From contig JBAYZS010000050.1 of NCBI GenBank assembly GCA_041672395.1, forward strand, positions 1 to 16,390: DNA of 16,390 nt, given 5' to 3'. Under the pieces are notes generated by a model. The model worked only from the letters and a program-made list of their open reading frames with translations. It made no database searches and was not told where the DNA came from. A program made the translations under genes and the position numbers. The stretch is from UBA5287 sp041672395 (GTDB lineage: Bacteria; Bacteroidota; Bacteroidia; Bacteroidales; Dysgonomonadaceae). Below, in pieces: positions 8,405 through 15,627 of the stretch. The first letter of the stretch is position 1. Every line of letters begins with the position of its first letter.

Positions 8405-9211
8405 ATGGATCAACATACAGTTCTTATAGCATTTTTATTGACCTTGTTTGCGGGTCTTTCAACCGGTATCGGTGGATTATTAGCTTTATTGACAAAACAC
8501 ACCAATACAAATTTTCTAAGTCTTTCACTTGGACTATCAGCCGGAGTTATGCTTTATGTGTCATTTATAGAAATGATGCCGATTTCATTGCATTCTTTAT
8601 CAGCTGGCTATGGAGTAAAACAAGGAACTTTATTTATGATTCTTTCTTTTTTTGGAGGAATGTTGCTTATTACATTGATCGATTTTCTTGTTCCAAAATC
8701 AACAAATCCACATGAAATTCATAGTGTGGAAGAAATGAATCAAACTACAACCATAAATAAAAGACTTCATCACACTGGACTCATCACCGCATTATCAATT
8801 GCAATTCATAATTTTCCAGAAGGTATTGCTACATTTATGTCATCATTAGGTTCAATGGATGTAGCAATTCCAATTGCTGCAGCCATTGCGATTCACAATA
8901 TTCCTGAAGGTATTGCCGTTGCAGTACCCATTTATCATGCCACAAACAGTAGGCGAAAAGCATTCTGGCTTTCATTATTATCGGGATTGGCAGAACCGAC
9001 TGGTGCTCTTGTTGCCTATTTTTTCCTAATGTCTTTTTGGACGCCAATTACGCAAGGCATTATAATGGCTGCTGTTTCAGGAATCATGGTGTTTATATCA
9101 TTAGATGAATTGTTACCAAGTGCAGAAAAGTATGGTAAACATCACTTATCCATTATAGGAGTAGTTTCAGGAATGGCTATTATGGCTTTTAGCCTCTATC
9201 TTTTCGTTTGA
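8405..9211 (+). CDS. zupT: ZIP-family divalent metal transporter (ZupT-like)
   Basis: A 268-residue inner-membrane protein of the ZIP family that imports Zn2+ and possibly Fe2+, Mn2+ or Co2+. It has about eight hydrophobic segments. The two metal-site motifs lie in the central helices: HNFPEGIA at 135-142 and HNIPEGIA at 164-171, the ZupT arrangement. The sequence SGLAEPTGALVAYFF and the C-terminal SGIMVFISLDELLPSAEKYG also follow ZupT closely. The loop at about 98-123 contains several histidines (HEIH, LHH) and is the expected variable metal-binding cytoplasmic loop. Length is normal (E. coli ZupT is 257). The start codon directly abuts the stop of the upstream phosphatase gene. No Zur-like operator is recognisable upstream, as expected for an internal operon gene. 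Confidence 0.94.
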   Translation: MDQHTVLIAFLLTLFAGLSTGIGGLLALLTKHTNTNFLSLSLGLSAGVMLYVSFIEMMPISLHSLSAGYGVKQGTLFMILSFFGGMLLITLIDFLVPKSTNPHEIHSVEEMNQTTTINKRLHHTGLITALSIAIHNFPEGIATFMSSLGSMDVAIPIAAAIAIHNIPEGIAVAVPIYHATNSRRKAFWLSLLSGLAEPTGALVAYFFLMSFWTPITQGIIMAAVSGIMVFISLDELLPSAEKYGKHHLSIIGVVSGMAIMAFSLYLFV

Positions 9212-9238
9212 ATTATTTATTAAATAAAAATAAATAAC

Positions 9239-9250
9239 TAACTTTACGAA
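9239..9250 (+). promoter_or_regulatory. Candidate -7 promoter box of the XRE-cupin gene
   Basis: TAACTTTACGAA matches the TAnnTTT core and is nearly identical to the box before fabD (TATCTTTACGAA at 11597). It lies 33 bases before the regulator ATG, in an AT-rich gap of 72 bases after zupT. It suggests that the regulator starts a new transcription unit with the acyl-CoA synthetase. Confidence 0.45.
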
Positions 9251-9283
9251 GTATTATAATTACCTAAATAATTATCCAACAAT

Positions 9284-9844
9284 ATGACAACAGATCTCAA
9301 ACAAATAGGAGAACGCATTAAAGGGTTGCGTGATGCACTTGATTTATCTCCTGAAGAAATGGCTCAAAAGCTGGAGGTAGAAGTTGAGAACTATCTACTT
9401 TATGAAGGTGGGGAAATGGATGTATCTGTATCTTTTTTGCAACGTATAGAAAGAGAATTTAATATAGATATTTCAACACTCATGTTTGGAACAGAACCTC
9501 GAATGAGTTCCTACTTTATAACTAGAAAAGATAAAGGAGTATCCGTAGAAAGAGTTTCAGCATATAAATATCAATCACTTACTGCCGGTTTCAGTAATAA
9601 CGTGGCCGAAATTTTCATTGTTACAGTTGAACCAAAACCGATGGAAGATGATTTTTATCGAAATATCCATTCAGGCCAAGAATTCAACTTTGTACTTGAA
9701 GGAAGTTTAATGTTGAATATAAATGGTAAAAACATTGTCCTTAATCAAGGAGATAGTATTTATTTCGATTCTTCCCTACCTCATGGTATGAAATCATTAC
9801 ACAACAAACCAGTTAAGTTTCTTGCTGTAATTCTCTACCCTTAA
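9284..9844 (+). CDS. XRE-type transcriptional regulator with C-terminal cupin domain
   Basis: A 186-residue DNA-binding regulator. The N-terminal helix-turn-helix (about 6-62, IGERIKGLRDALDLSPEEMA onward) is of the Cro/C1 XRE type. The C-terminal cupin_2 domain (about 105-184) has HSGQEFNFVLEG at 129-140 and GDSIYFDSSLPHGMKS at 156-171. In this XRE-cupin class (related to PuuR-like regulators) the cupin usually binds a small effector. Possible metal or effector ligands are His129, Glu133 and His167. It sits 52 bases upstream of an acyl-CoA synthetase in the same direction, and this context suggests it controls, or senses a ligand of, fatty- or organic-acid activation. The effector is unknown. 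No inverted-repeat operator is obvious in the gap upstream. Confidence 0.88.
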   Translation: MTTDLKQIGERIKGLRDALDLSPEEMAQKLEVEVENYLLYEGGEMDVSVSFLQRIEREFNIDISTLMFGTEPRMSSYFITRKDKGVSVERVSAYKYQSLTAGFSNNVAEIFIVTVEPKPMEDDFYRNIHSGQEFNFVLEGSLMLNINGKNIVLNQGDSIYFDSSLPHGMKSLHNKPVKFLAVILYP

Positions 9845-9896
9845 AGAGTTAAAAACGTACTTATATATATTTTAAAAAGATAGTCAAAGGTTTATT

Positions 9897-11573
9897 ATGC
9901 TAGAAAAATTTGTCAAACAAACCGAGTTCACATCTCAACAAGATTTTATTGAAAATTACAAAATTGAAGTTCCAGAAAACTTCAATTTTGCATATGATAT
10001 AGTTGATGAATGGGCTAAAACAAATCCCGAGAAAAGAGCACTTATCTGGACAAACGACAAAGGGGACGAAAAAGAGTTAAACTTTGCTGAGATAAAAGAA
10101 TTATCCGATAAAACTGCTTCCTTTTTTCAATCTCTAGGAATAGGAAAAGGTGATATGGTTATGCTTATATTAAAGCGTAACATAGAATTTTGGTATTCAG
10201 TTATAGCCTTACATAAAATTGGAGCTATTGCTATTCCTGCGACACATTTACTTACAGATAAAGATATTGTATACAGAGCAAATGCTGCAAGTATAAAAGC
10301 TATTGTTACCACCAATGACGAGAATCTCATTGAGCATGTAGACAAAGCTATGGATAGATGTCCTTCTATAGAATTACGTATTTTAACCAGCAATCCTGTT
10401 CCAACAGGATGGATAAGTTTTTGGGACGGTGTTAATAATGCAGTACCATTTGTAAAACCGGAGCATGTAAATACAAATGAGGATATAATGATTCTCTATT
10501 TCACTTCCGGAACAACTGGGCAACCAAAAATGGTTATTCACGATTTTAAATATCCACTTGGACATATAACTACAGCAAAATATTGGCATAATTTACATGA
10601 AGACAGCATTCATTTGACAGTAGCAGATACCGGTTGGGCAAAAGCCGTTTGGGGAAAGCTTTATGGTCAATGGATTGTTGGTGCTACTGTTTTTGTTTAC
10701 GATTTTGAAGGTCGATTTATCCCAGAAAATATGCTCGAAATGTTGTCCAAGCATAGAGTCACCTCATTTTGTGCACCTCCTACTATTTATCGATTTCTGA
10801 TACGTGAAGATCTAAGCAAGTACAATCTTTCTGCTTTAGAATATTGTACAACAGCAGGTGAAGCACTTAACCCAACAGTTTTTGAATCATTTTATGAACA
10901 GACTGGCATAAAAATGAAAGAAGCTTTCGGACAAACTGAGACTTCACCTACTATTATAACTTTTCCATGGATTGAGCCAAAACCCGGTTCAATGGGTGTT
11001 CCAAACCCTCTTTATAAAATGGATTTACTTGTGCACGATGGACGATCAGCTGAAGATGGTGAACAAGGAGAAATTGTGTTCTACACAAATGAAGGACGAC
11101 CCCTGAGTCTGTTTATGGGATATTATCGTGATGAAGAATTAACCGAATCCGTTTATTCAAATAATGTTTATCATACAGGCGATTTAGCATGGCGTGATGA
11201 AGACGGATATTATTGGTTTGTAGGACGCACCGATGATGTTATCAAAAGTTCAGGCTACCGAATCGGACCATTCGAAGTCGAAAGTGCAGTAATGACTCAT
11301 CCTGCTGTTATTGAATGTGCTGTTACAGGAGTTCCCGATGAAATCAGAGGACAAGTGATAAAAGCAACTATTGTGTTAAGTGCAGATTATAAAGATAAAG
11401 CTGGAGATGCACTTGCAAAAGAGATTCAGAATCACGTAAAAAATGTTACAGCACCATATAAATACCCTCGTGTTATAGAGTTTGTAAATGAACTTCCAAA
11501 GACTATAAGCGGTAAAATTAGACGTATAGAAATACGTGAAGGAAACAATGAGAATGATCATACAATGGGATAA
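9897..11573 (+). CDS. AMP-forming acyl-CoA synthetase (acetyl-/medium-chain acyl-CoA ligase type)
   Basis: A 558-residue ANL-superfamily adenylating enzyme that activates a carboxylic acid to acyl-AMP and then acyl-CoA. The P-loop YFTSGTTGQPK is at 201-211, the A5 motif EAFGQTETSP near 342-351, the ribose-binding Asp429 in HTGDLAW, the hinge and A8 region GRTDDVIKSSGYRIGP ending at about 458, and the catalytic Lys540 in ISGKIRR. Overall similarity (DTGWAKAVWGKLYGQW, GYRIGPFEVESAV) is to the acetyl-CoA synthetase-like/ACSM medium-chain group rather than to long-chain FadD. The acyl chain cannot be assigned from sequence: acetate, propionate, branched-chain or medium-chain acids are all possible. 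It lies directly downstream of the XRE-cupin regulator and is probably its cotranscribed target; fabD follows with its own candidate promoter. Confidence 0.92.
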   Translation: MLEKFVKQTEFTSQQDFIENYKIEVPENFNFAYDIVDEWAKTNPEKRALIWTNDKGDEKELNFAEIKELSDKTASFFQSLGIGKGDMVMLILKRNIEFWYSVIALHKIGAIAIPATHLLTDKDIVYRANAASIKAIVTTNDENLIEHVDKAMDRCPSIELRILTSNPVPTGWISFWDGVNNAVPFVKPEHVNTNEDIMILYFTSGTTGQPKMVIHDFKYPLGHITTAKYWHNLHEDSIHLTVADTGWAKAVWGKLYGQWIVGATVFVYDFEGRFIPENMLEMLSKHRVTSFCAPPTIYRFLIREDLSKYNLSALEYCTTAGEALNPTVFESFYEQTGIKMKEAFGQTETSPTIITFPWIEPKPGSMGVPNPLYKMDLLVHDGRSAEDGEQGEIVFYTNEGRPLSLFMGYYRDEELTESVYSNNVYHTGDLAWRDEDGYYWFVGRTDDVIKSSGYRIGPFEVESAVMTHPAVIECAVTGVPDEIRGQVIKATIVLSADYKDKAGDALAKEIQNHVKNVTAPYKYPRVIEFVNELPKTISGKIRRIEIREGNNENDHTMG

Positions 11574-11596
11574 TCTCAATTTATATATATTATAAT

Positions 11597-11608
11597 TATC
11601 TTTACGAA
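11597..11608 (+). promoter_or_regulatory. Candidate -7 promoter box of fabD
   Basis: TATCTTTACGAA fits the TAnnTTT core and matches 11 of 12 bases of the box at 9239. It lies 24 bases upstream of the fabD ATG. This suggests fabD can be transcribed independently of the acyl-CoA synthetase. Confidence 0.5.
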
Positions 11609-11632
11609 CGCAATAATTAATTGAAAATTTAT

Positions 11633-12514
11633 ATGAAAAAAGCGTATGTTTTCCCCGGTCAAGGTGCTCAATTTGTGGGTATGGGAAAAGATTTATATGA
11701 AACCTCTCCAATAGCAAAAGAGCTTTTTGAAAAAGCCAATGATATTTTAGGTTTTCGCATTACTGATCTCATGTTTAACGGGACTGACGAAGACCTTCGT
11801 CAGACAAAAGTAACTCAACCCGCAATTTTTTTACATTCTGTTATTTTAGCTAAAACATTAGGAGAAGACTTTAAGCCAGATATGACTGCAGGTCATTCAT
11901 TGGGAGAGTTTTCAGCTTTGGTTGTTGCTGGTGCTTTAACATTTGAAGACGGATTAAAACTTGTCTACAAACGTGCTATTGCCATGCAAAAAGCCTGTGA
12001 AATGAATCCTTCCACAATGGCTGCAATCCTTGCTTTACCAGATGAAAAAGTAGAAGAAATTTGTGCATCTATTGATGATGTAGTTGTACCTGCAAATTAT
12101 AATTGTCCAGGACAAGTCGTTATTTCAGGAACAATATCCGGTATTGATAAAGCCTGTGAACTTATGAAAGAAGCAGGTGCTAAACGTGCATTACCACTGA
12201 AAGTTGGAGGTGCGTTTCATTCACCATTAATGGAACCTGCCAAAATTGATCTTAGTGAAGCTATTCAATCTACCACTTTCTCAAAGCCGATATGTCCTGT
12301 TTATCAGAATGTTTCAACACTTGGAGAAACCGATCCTGAAACAATCAAGAATAACTTGAATGCGCAATTAACATCTCCAGTTAAATGGACTCAATCTGTT
12401 CAGCAAATGATTATAGATGGAGCCACTGAGTTTGTAGAATTAGGACCAGGAAAAGTTTTGCAAGGATTAATAAATAAGATTGATAAAGAAGTTTCTGTTT
12501 CGGGAAAACAATAA
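11633..12514 (+). CDS. fabD: Malonyl-CoA:ACP transacylase
   Basis: FabD moves the malonyl group from CoA to acyl carrier protein, supplying extender units for type II fatty-acid synthesis in the cytosol. The 293-residue product has the N-terminal FPGQGAQ oxyanion-hole motif (7-13), nucleophile Ser89 in GHSLGEF, the malonate-carboxylate-binding Arg114 in YKRAIAMQ and catalytic His196 in GGAFHSPLM, with the C-terminal ELGPGKVLQGLI. All key residues correspond to E. coli FabD (Ser92, Arg117, His201). The ATG at 11633 gives the standard MKKAYVFPGQ N-terminus; an in-frame TTG at 11621 is not needed. It stands apart from a fab cluster, following an acyl-CoA synthetase, and is closed by a strong terminator. 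Confidence 0.97.
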   Translation: MKKAYVFPGQGAQFVGMGKDLYETSPIAKELFEKANDILGFRITDLMFNGTDEDLRQTKVTQPAIFLHSVILAKTLGEDFKPDMTAGHSLGEFSALVVAGALTFEDGLKLVYKRAIAMQKACEMNPSTMAAILALPDEKVEEICASIDDVVVPANYNCPGQVVISGTISGIDKACELMKEAGAKRALPLKVGGAFHSPLMEPAKIDLSEAIQSTTFSKPICPVYQNVSTLGETDPETIKNNLNAQLTSPVKWTQSVQQMIIDGATEFVELGPGKVLQGLINKIDKEVSVSGKQ

Positions 12515-12538
12515 TAAGTTTTTTCGTTTTAAAATATT

Positions 12539-12573
12539 AAATCAGAATAGATAGATCTATTCTGATTTTTTTA
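12539..12573 (+). terminator. Intrinsic terminator after fabD
   Basis: A perfect 13-bp stem (12539-12551 with 12556-12568, arms AAATCAGAATAGA and TCTATTCTGATTT) closes a four-base loop TAGA and runs into an uninterrupted T tract. It lies 25 bases after the fabD stop and ends the plus-strand series that begins at relA or later. Confidence 0.88.
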
Positions 12574-12645
12574 TTTACTCAAAACATTATTTTATACTTT
12601 AAATTGATTAATCTGTATTTAATTAAGGATTATTAGAATATTTTT

Positions 12646-12677
12646 CTTGTTGAAACAAAAAGTTGCAACTACATTTG
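12646..12677 (+). promoter_or_regulatory. Promoter of the DUF4919-like gene (-33 and -7)
   Basis: TACATTTG at 12670-12677 is an exact Bacteroidota -7 box. CTTG at 12646-12649 sits 20 bases upstream and fits the -33 TTG element. The start codon is 30 bases downstream. The spacer contains TTGAAACAAA, a 10-mer repeated at 13441 and 13631. Confidence 0.65.
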
Positions 12678-12707
12678 TTATTAGAAAATACTATTAAATT
12701 AAAAAGG

Positions 12708-13409
12708 ATGAAAAAACTCATTTTATTCATAGGGTTGTCACTTATTTTTTCAAATATTGCACATGCACAATGGTTTGAGCCAAAAGCTCCGGACTATGAA
12801 AGCATTAAACAAAATATATCCAATCAAAATTCCAATTTTTACTATCCAGCACTTTTAGATCGCTATAACATCGGTGACGAAACCCTGACAATAGAAGAAA
12901 AAAGACACCTCTATTATGGAAATGTATTCCAGTCTTCATATGCACCATCAGACACATCCTCTTATAATAGTGAATTAATGGCTGCACTATCCAAGCAATC
13001 TTTGACAGAAAATGATTATGTCAATATTCTAAAATATTCCAAAGCCTTGCTTGCTGAAGACCCGTTTAATCTTCGGGCTTTAAATGCAGAATTACTTGTT
13101 TACGCTCAAAAAGATGATGTTGATGCCTATAAAAAGAATGTACAAAAAAGGAAAACAATTCTAGATGCAGTTGTAAGTAGTGGCGATGGCATTTCTAAAG
13201 AGACTGCTTTTCATGTGATAAAAATATCACACGAATTCGATTTACTTCCTTTGATGGGTTATAAATTCGGAGGGAAAGATGAAATTGATAAGACCCAAAT
13301 GATTAGTACACTTTCATTATCAGACAATAAATACGGAATGGAAGAAATTTATTTCAATATTACACCAGTTTTCGGATATATAAGTTCACGAGGTGGCGGC
13401 AAAATGTAA
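12708..13409 (+). CDS. Secreted DUF4919-like protein of unknown function
   Basis: A 233-residue protein of unknown function. Residues 1-20 form a signal peptide (core LILFIGLSLIFSNIA, cut after Ala-His-Ala before Gln), so it is exported to the periplasm or surface. It lacks a lipobox Cys. The mature part resembles the Bacteroidota family DUF4919: a proline- and tyrosine-rich N-terminal section containing FYYPALLDRYNIGD and HLYYGNVFQSSY, then a helical region (about 85-180) that could be TPR-like (LKYSKALLAEDPFNLRALNAE). No catalytic motif is evident. The ATG at 12708 follows AAAAAGG and starts the signal peptide exactly; an upstream in-frame TTG at 12663 overlaps the -7 box and is rejected. 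With its own promoter and terminator it is a single-gene unit. Family assignment is from memory of the pattern and is moderate. Confidence 0.75.
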   Translation: MKKLILFIGLSLIFSNIAHAQWFEPKAPDYESIKQNISNQNSNFYYPALLDRYNIGDETLTIEEKRHLYYGNVFQSSYAPSDTSSYNSELMAALSKQSLTENDYVNILKYSKALLAEDPFNLRALNAELLVYAQKDDVDAYKKNVQKRKTILDAVVSSGDGISKETAFHVIKISHEFDLLPLMGYKFGGKDEIDKTQMISTLSLSDNKYGMEEIYFNITPVFGYISSRGGGKM

Positions 13410-13436
13410 CATTTTTTATTTTTAAACGATAGAGAT

Positions 13437-13470
13437 AAGGTTGAAACAAATTGTTTCAACCTTTCTTTTT
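13437..13470 (+). terminator. Intrinsic terminator after the DUF4919-like gene
   Basis: An 11-bp stem (AAGGTTGAAAC 13437-13447 with GTTTCAACCTT 13453-13463) encloses loop AAATT and is followed by TCTTTTT. It lies 27 bases after the stop codon. The left arm and loop contain TTGAAACAAA, the 10-mer also present in the promoters on either side. Confidence 0.82.
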
Positions 13471-13590
13471 CAGAATTCAAAATACTCTTTTTTAATTCAT
13501 AGCAACAAAGGATATCCTTGTTTCTATCTTGATCTTTTGATGCTAAATATTAAAATAAACAATATAACTGCATTTAATACACTTCAAACC

Positions 13591-13621
13591 CTGGATTATT
13601 AATCAAAAATAGCTATTTTTG
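13591..13621 (+). promoter_or_regulatory. Candidate promoter of the DUF5715-like gene
   Basis: TATTTTTG at 13614-13621 is an exact -7 consensus match. CTGG at 13591-13594 lies 19 bases upstream as a weak -33 element. Transcription would begin near 13628, about 14 bases before the proposed TTG start codon. Confidence 0.5.
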
Positions 13622-13641
13622 TAATCAAAATTGAAACAAAC

Positions 13642-14508
13642 TTGAAGCATTTTTCGGCACAACTTATAGAACTATTTCTGTTATTTACTATATTTTTTGT
13701 AGCAATATCTGTAAAGATTATGAAGCCACATGAAAATATGAAGTACACAACAAAAACCGAACTATCAGAACATAAAGAGATAAATACTGATTTATTTGTA
13801 GAAGGGAATTTTTATCGATCAACATTTGCAACTGCGCCAATATATCCATCAAGAAAATTATCTGATGGAAATGAACTTCAGTTGATGCACGCAAATGCAA
13901 ACGGATTGAAAGAACCTTATAAAAGTAATAGATCTTTTGAGATGGATTCCGCAATGTTGGCAGAGCAAGGATTGTTGATTAAGATTATTGATAATCCCCT
14001 TTACCGCATAAAAGAACTAACTCATTCCTACCCTTACGTTACTCCATCAATGGCTCAATTATTGAATACTATCGGCTATCGGTTTCAAAAGAAAATGGAG
14101 AAATATGGTCCACGATATAGCAATTATTCAGTTATGGTGACATCAGCATTACGAACAATGCAAACACAAAACACACTTAATCGTTACAATTCCAATGCAG
14201 CAGATTTGTCTGCTCATATTTATGGAACAACCGTTGACATTTCTTATCGTGATTTTTATAATTCAACCAGCGATGTGGTGATTCGCGATGCCCATGCAAT
14301 TCAGGCACTTACAGAAGTTATGCAAGACTTGCGTCAAGAATGCCAACTTGTTGTAAAAAAGGAACATCGGCAAGCCTGCTTTCACTTTACCGTAGTAGAT
14401 GTTGATCTTCAAAGAATTGCAGAAATCAAAAATGATGGTAGCATATTGAGATACAACTATCCTGAAACTTTTAGTTTTAAAAACAATGCGTTTATCCTGA
14501 GATCTTAA
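13642..14508 (+). CDS. Membrane-anchored DUF5715-like protein, possible M15-type metallopeptidase
   Basis: The product is 288 residues if translation starts at TTG 13642, which begins an N-terminal hydrophobic segment (IELFLLFTIFFVAISV) that would anchor or export the protein. If translation starts instead at the ATG at 13720 (residue 27), this segment is lost. The body resembles Bacteroidota family DUF5715. Its second half carries features of peptidase M15/VanY-type D-Ala-D-Ala carboxypeptidases: TSALRT near 174-179, then SAHIYGTTVD with His192 and Asp199 (compare SxHxxGxAxD), then KKEHRQACFHF with Glu241 and His248 (compare the catalytic Glu and C-terminal metal His). This pattern suggests a zinc peptidase acting on cell-wall peptides, but that is inference. 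The gene is separated from the DUF4919 gene by a terminator and converges on corA. Confidence 0.75.
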   Translation: MKHFSAQLIELFLLFTIFFVAISVKIMKPHENMKYTTKTELSEHKEINTDLFVEGNFYRSTFATAPIYPSRKLSDGNELQLMHANANGLKEPYKSNRSFEMDSAMLAEQGLLIKIIDNPLYRIKELTHSYPYVTPSMAQLLNTIGYRFQKKMEKYGPRYSNYSVMVTSALRTMQTQNTLNRYNSNAADLSAHIYGTTVDISYRDFYNSTSDVVIRDAHAIQALTEVMQDLRQECQLVVKKEHRQACFHFTVVDVDLQRIAEIKNDGSILRYNYPETFSFKNNAFILRS

Positions 14509-14549
14509 GTTCAATAGTATCTTCGTAGATAAAATAAACTACGACCATT

Positions 14550-15614
14550 TCAAAACCATTTCTTTTTTTTGAAATACCAAAACATCAAAATAGCAAGAAC
14601 AATCATAACTCCCCACATGATAAAATAACCATATTTCCAGTGTAGTTCGGGAAAGTTATCAAAATTTGTACCATATACACCAACAATGAATGTGAGAGGA
14701 ATGAATATTCCTGAAAACACCGTGAGTATAGCCATAATATCGTTCAATTTAGTACTCATTGATGAATGATAAATATCAAGTTCATCATATAAAACTTCAC
14801 GATAGTAATCCAACATTTCTGTTGCTTGAATTATATTGTCTTGCAGCTCTTTAAAGTGAGTTTTGTTTTCATCTTGTATCAAATCCGAATCAAGTTTAAC
14901 AAGACTCATTATCATTTCTTTTGTTGGTCTAATACTGCGTCTCAATTTATTGAGTTCATGTTTGAGAAGATTGATTATCTTTAGACTTTCTTTATTAGGA
15001 GTTAAAGAAAGTCGATCTTCAAGTGTTTCAACCTTTTCTCCGTAAACACTAAGGATATAAATATAATTATCAATAACGATATCTAAAAGTGCAAATGCTA
15101 AATAATCAGTTCCGGAAATTCTTATCTTATTTTTATGTTTTCGAATACGTTCTCTAACAGGATTAAATACATCTCCAGGTTCTTCTTGAAATGAAATTAT
15201 GATATGTTTCATTACTATAAGACTCAAATTATCGACAGATACTCTTCCCGTTTTTTCATCATGTTCTAACATTTTAATTGAAGTAAAAATACCATCGTCA
15301 AACTCTTCTACTTGTGCACGTGTGGATGGATCCATTATATCTGAAAGTATATTTGACGGAATGTTAAATATTGAAGAGATTTCTCTCATCAATATTTCAT
15401 TGTGCAACCCGTCTATATTAAGCCAAATCAATGAATCTGATTTCAATAATTTCTGAATTTCTTCTGTAGTATGAATATCTCTTTCAATTACATTTTCCGC
15501 TTTCATTTCAAAAACAGTCATTAATACTTTATCAGACTTCTTTTGACCACGAAATTTCATTTCAAAAGGTGAAAGACCAATATCTTCTTTCTTCTTTACA
15601 TAGGTAACTGACAT
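14550..15614 (-). CDS. corA: CorA-family Mg2+/Co2+ transporter
   Basis: A 354-residue homolog of the pentameric CorA channel for Mg2+ (and Co2+/Ni2+). The N-terminal alpha/beta cytoplasmic domain (about 30-185) contains LIWLNIDGL, followed by the long stalk helices (about 190-295) and two C-terminal membrane helices (about 292-313 and 329-347) with a basic KKKKW tail. The pore signature, normally YGMNF, reads YGTNF here (Gly315-Thr316-Asn317), while the periplasmic loop PELHWKYGY is canonical. The ATG at 15614 was chosen because a perfect -7 box lies 13 bases upstream (15635-15628). An in-frame ATG at 15686 would place the promoter inside the gene and add 24 residues not typical of the family. 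It is transcribed away from the mutase gene after a terminator. Confidence 0.92.
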   Translation of the reverse strand: MSVTYVKKKEDIGLSPFEMKFRGQKKSDKVLMTVFEMKAENVIERDIHTTEEIQKLLKSDSLIWLNIDGLHNEILMREISSIFNIPSNILSDIMDPSTRAQVEEFDDGIFTSIKMLEHDEKTGRVSVDNLSLIVMKHIIISFQEEPGDVFNPVRERIRKHKNKIRISGTDYLAFALLDIVIDNYIYILSVYGEKVETLEDRLSLTPNKESLKIINLLKHELNKLRRSIRPTKEMIMSLVKLDSDLIQDENKTHFKELQDNIIQATEMLDYYREVLYDELDIYHSSMSTKLNDIMAILTVFSGIFIPLTFIVGVYGTNFDNFPELHWKYGYFIMWGVMIVLAILMFWYFKKKKWF

Positions 15615-15627
15615 AACTATTTTTTTG

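Noticed and set aside
13508..13519. Perfect palindrome AAGGATATCCTT, extendable with a one-base bulge to 13504-13522
   Set aside because: It is a short isolated palindrome in a 232-base intergenic region with no second copy noticed; it could be an operator but nothing else supports it.
14523..14544. Small hairpin (TCGTAG/CTACGA, 10-base loop) between the convergent DUF5715 and corA genes
   Set aside because: Only a 6-bp stem with no T tract immediately after it on either strand; too weak to call a terminator.
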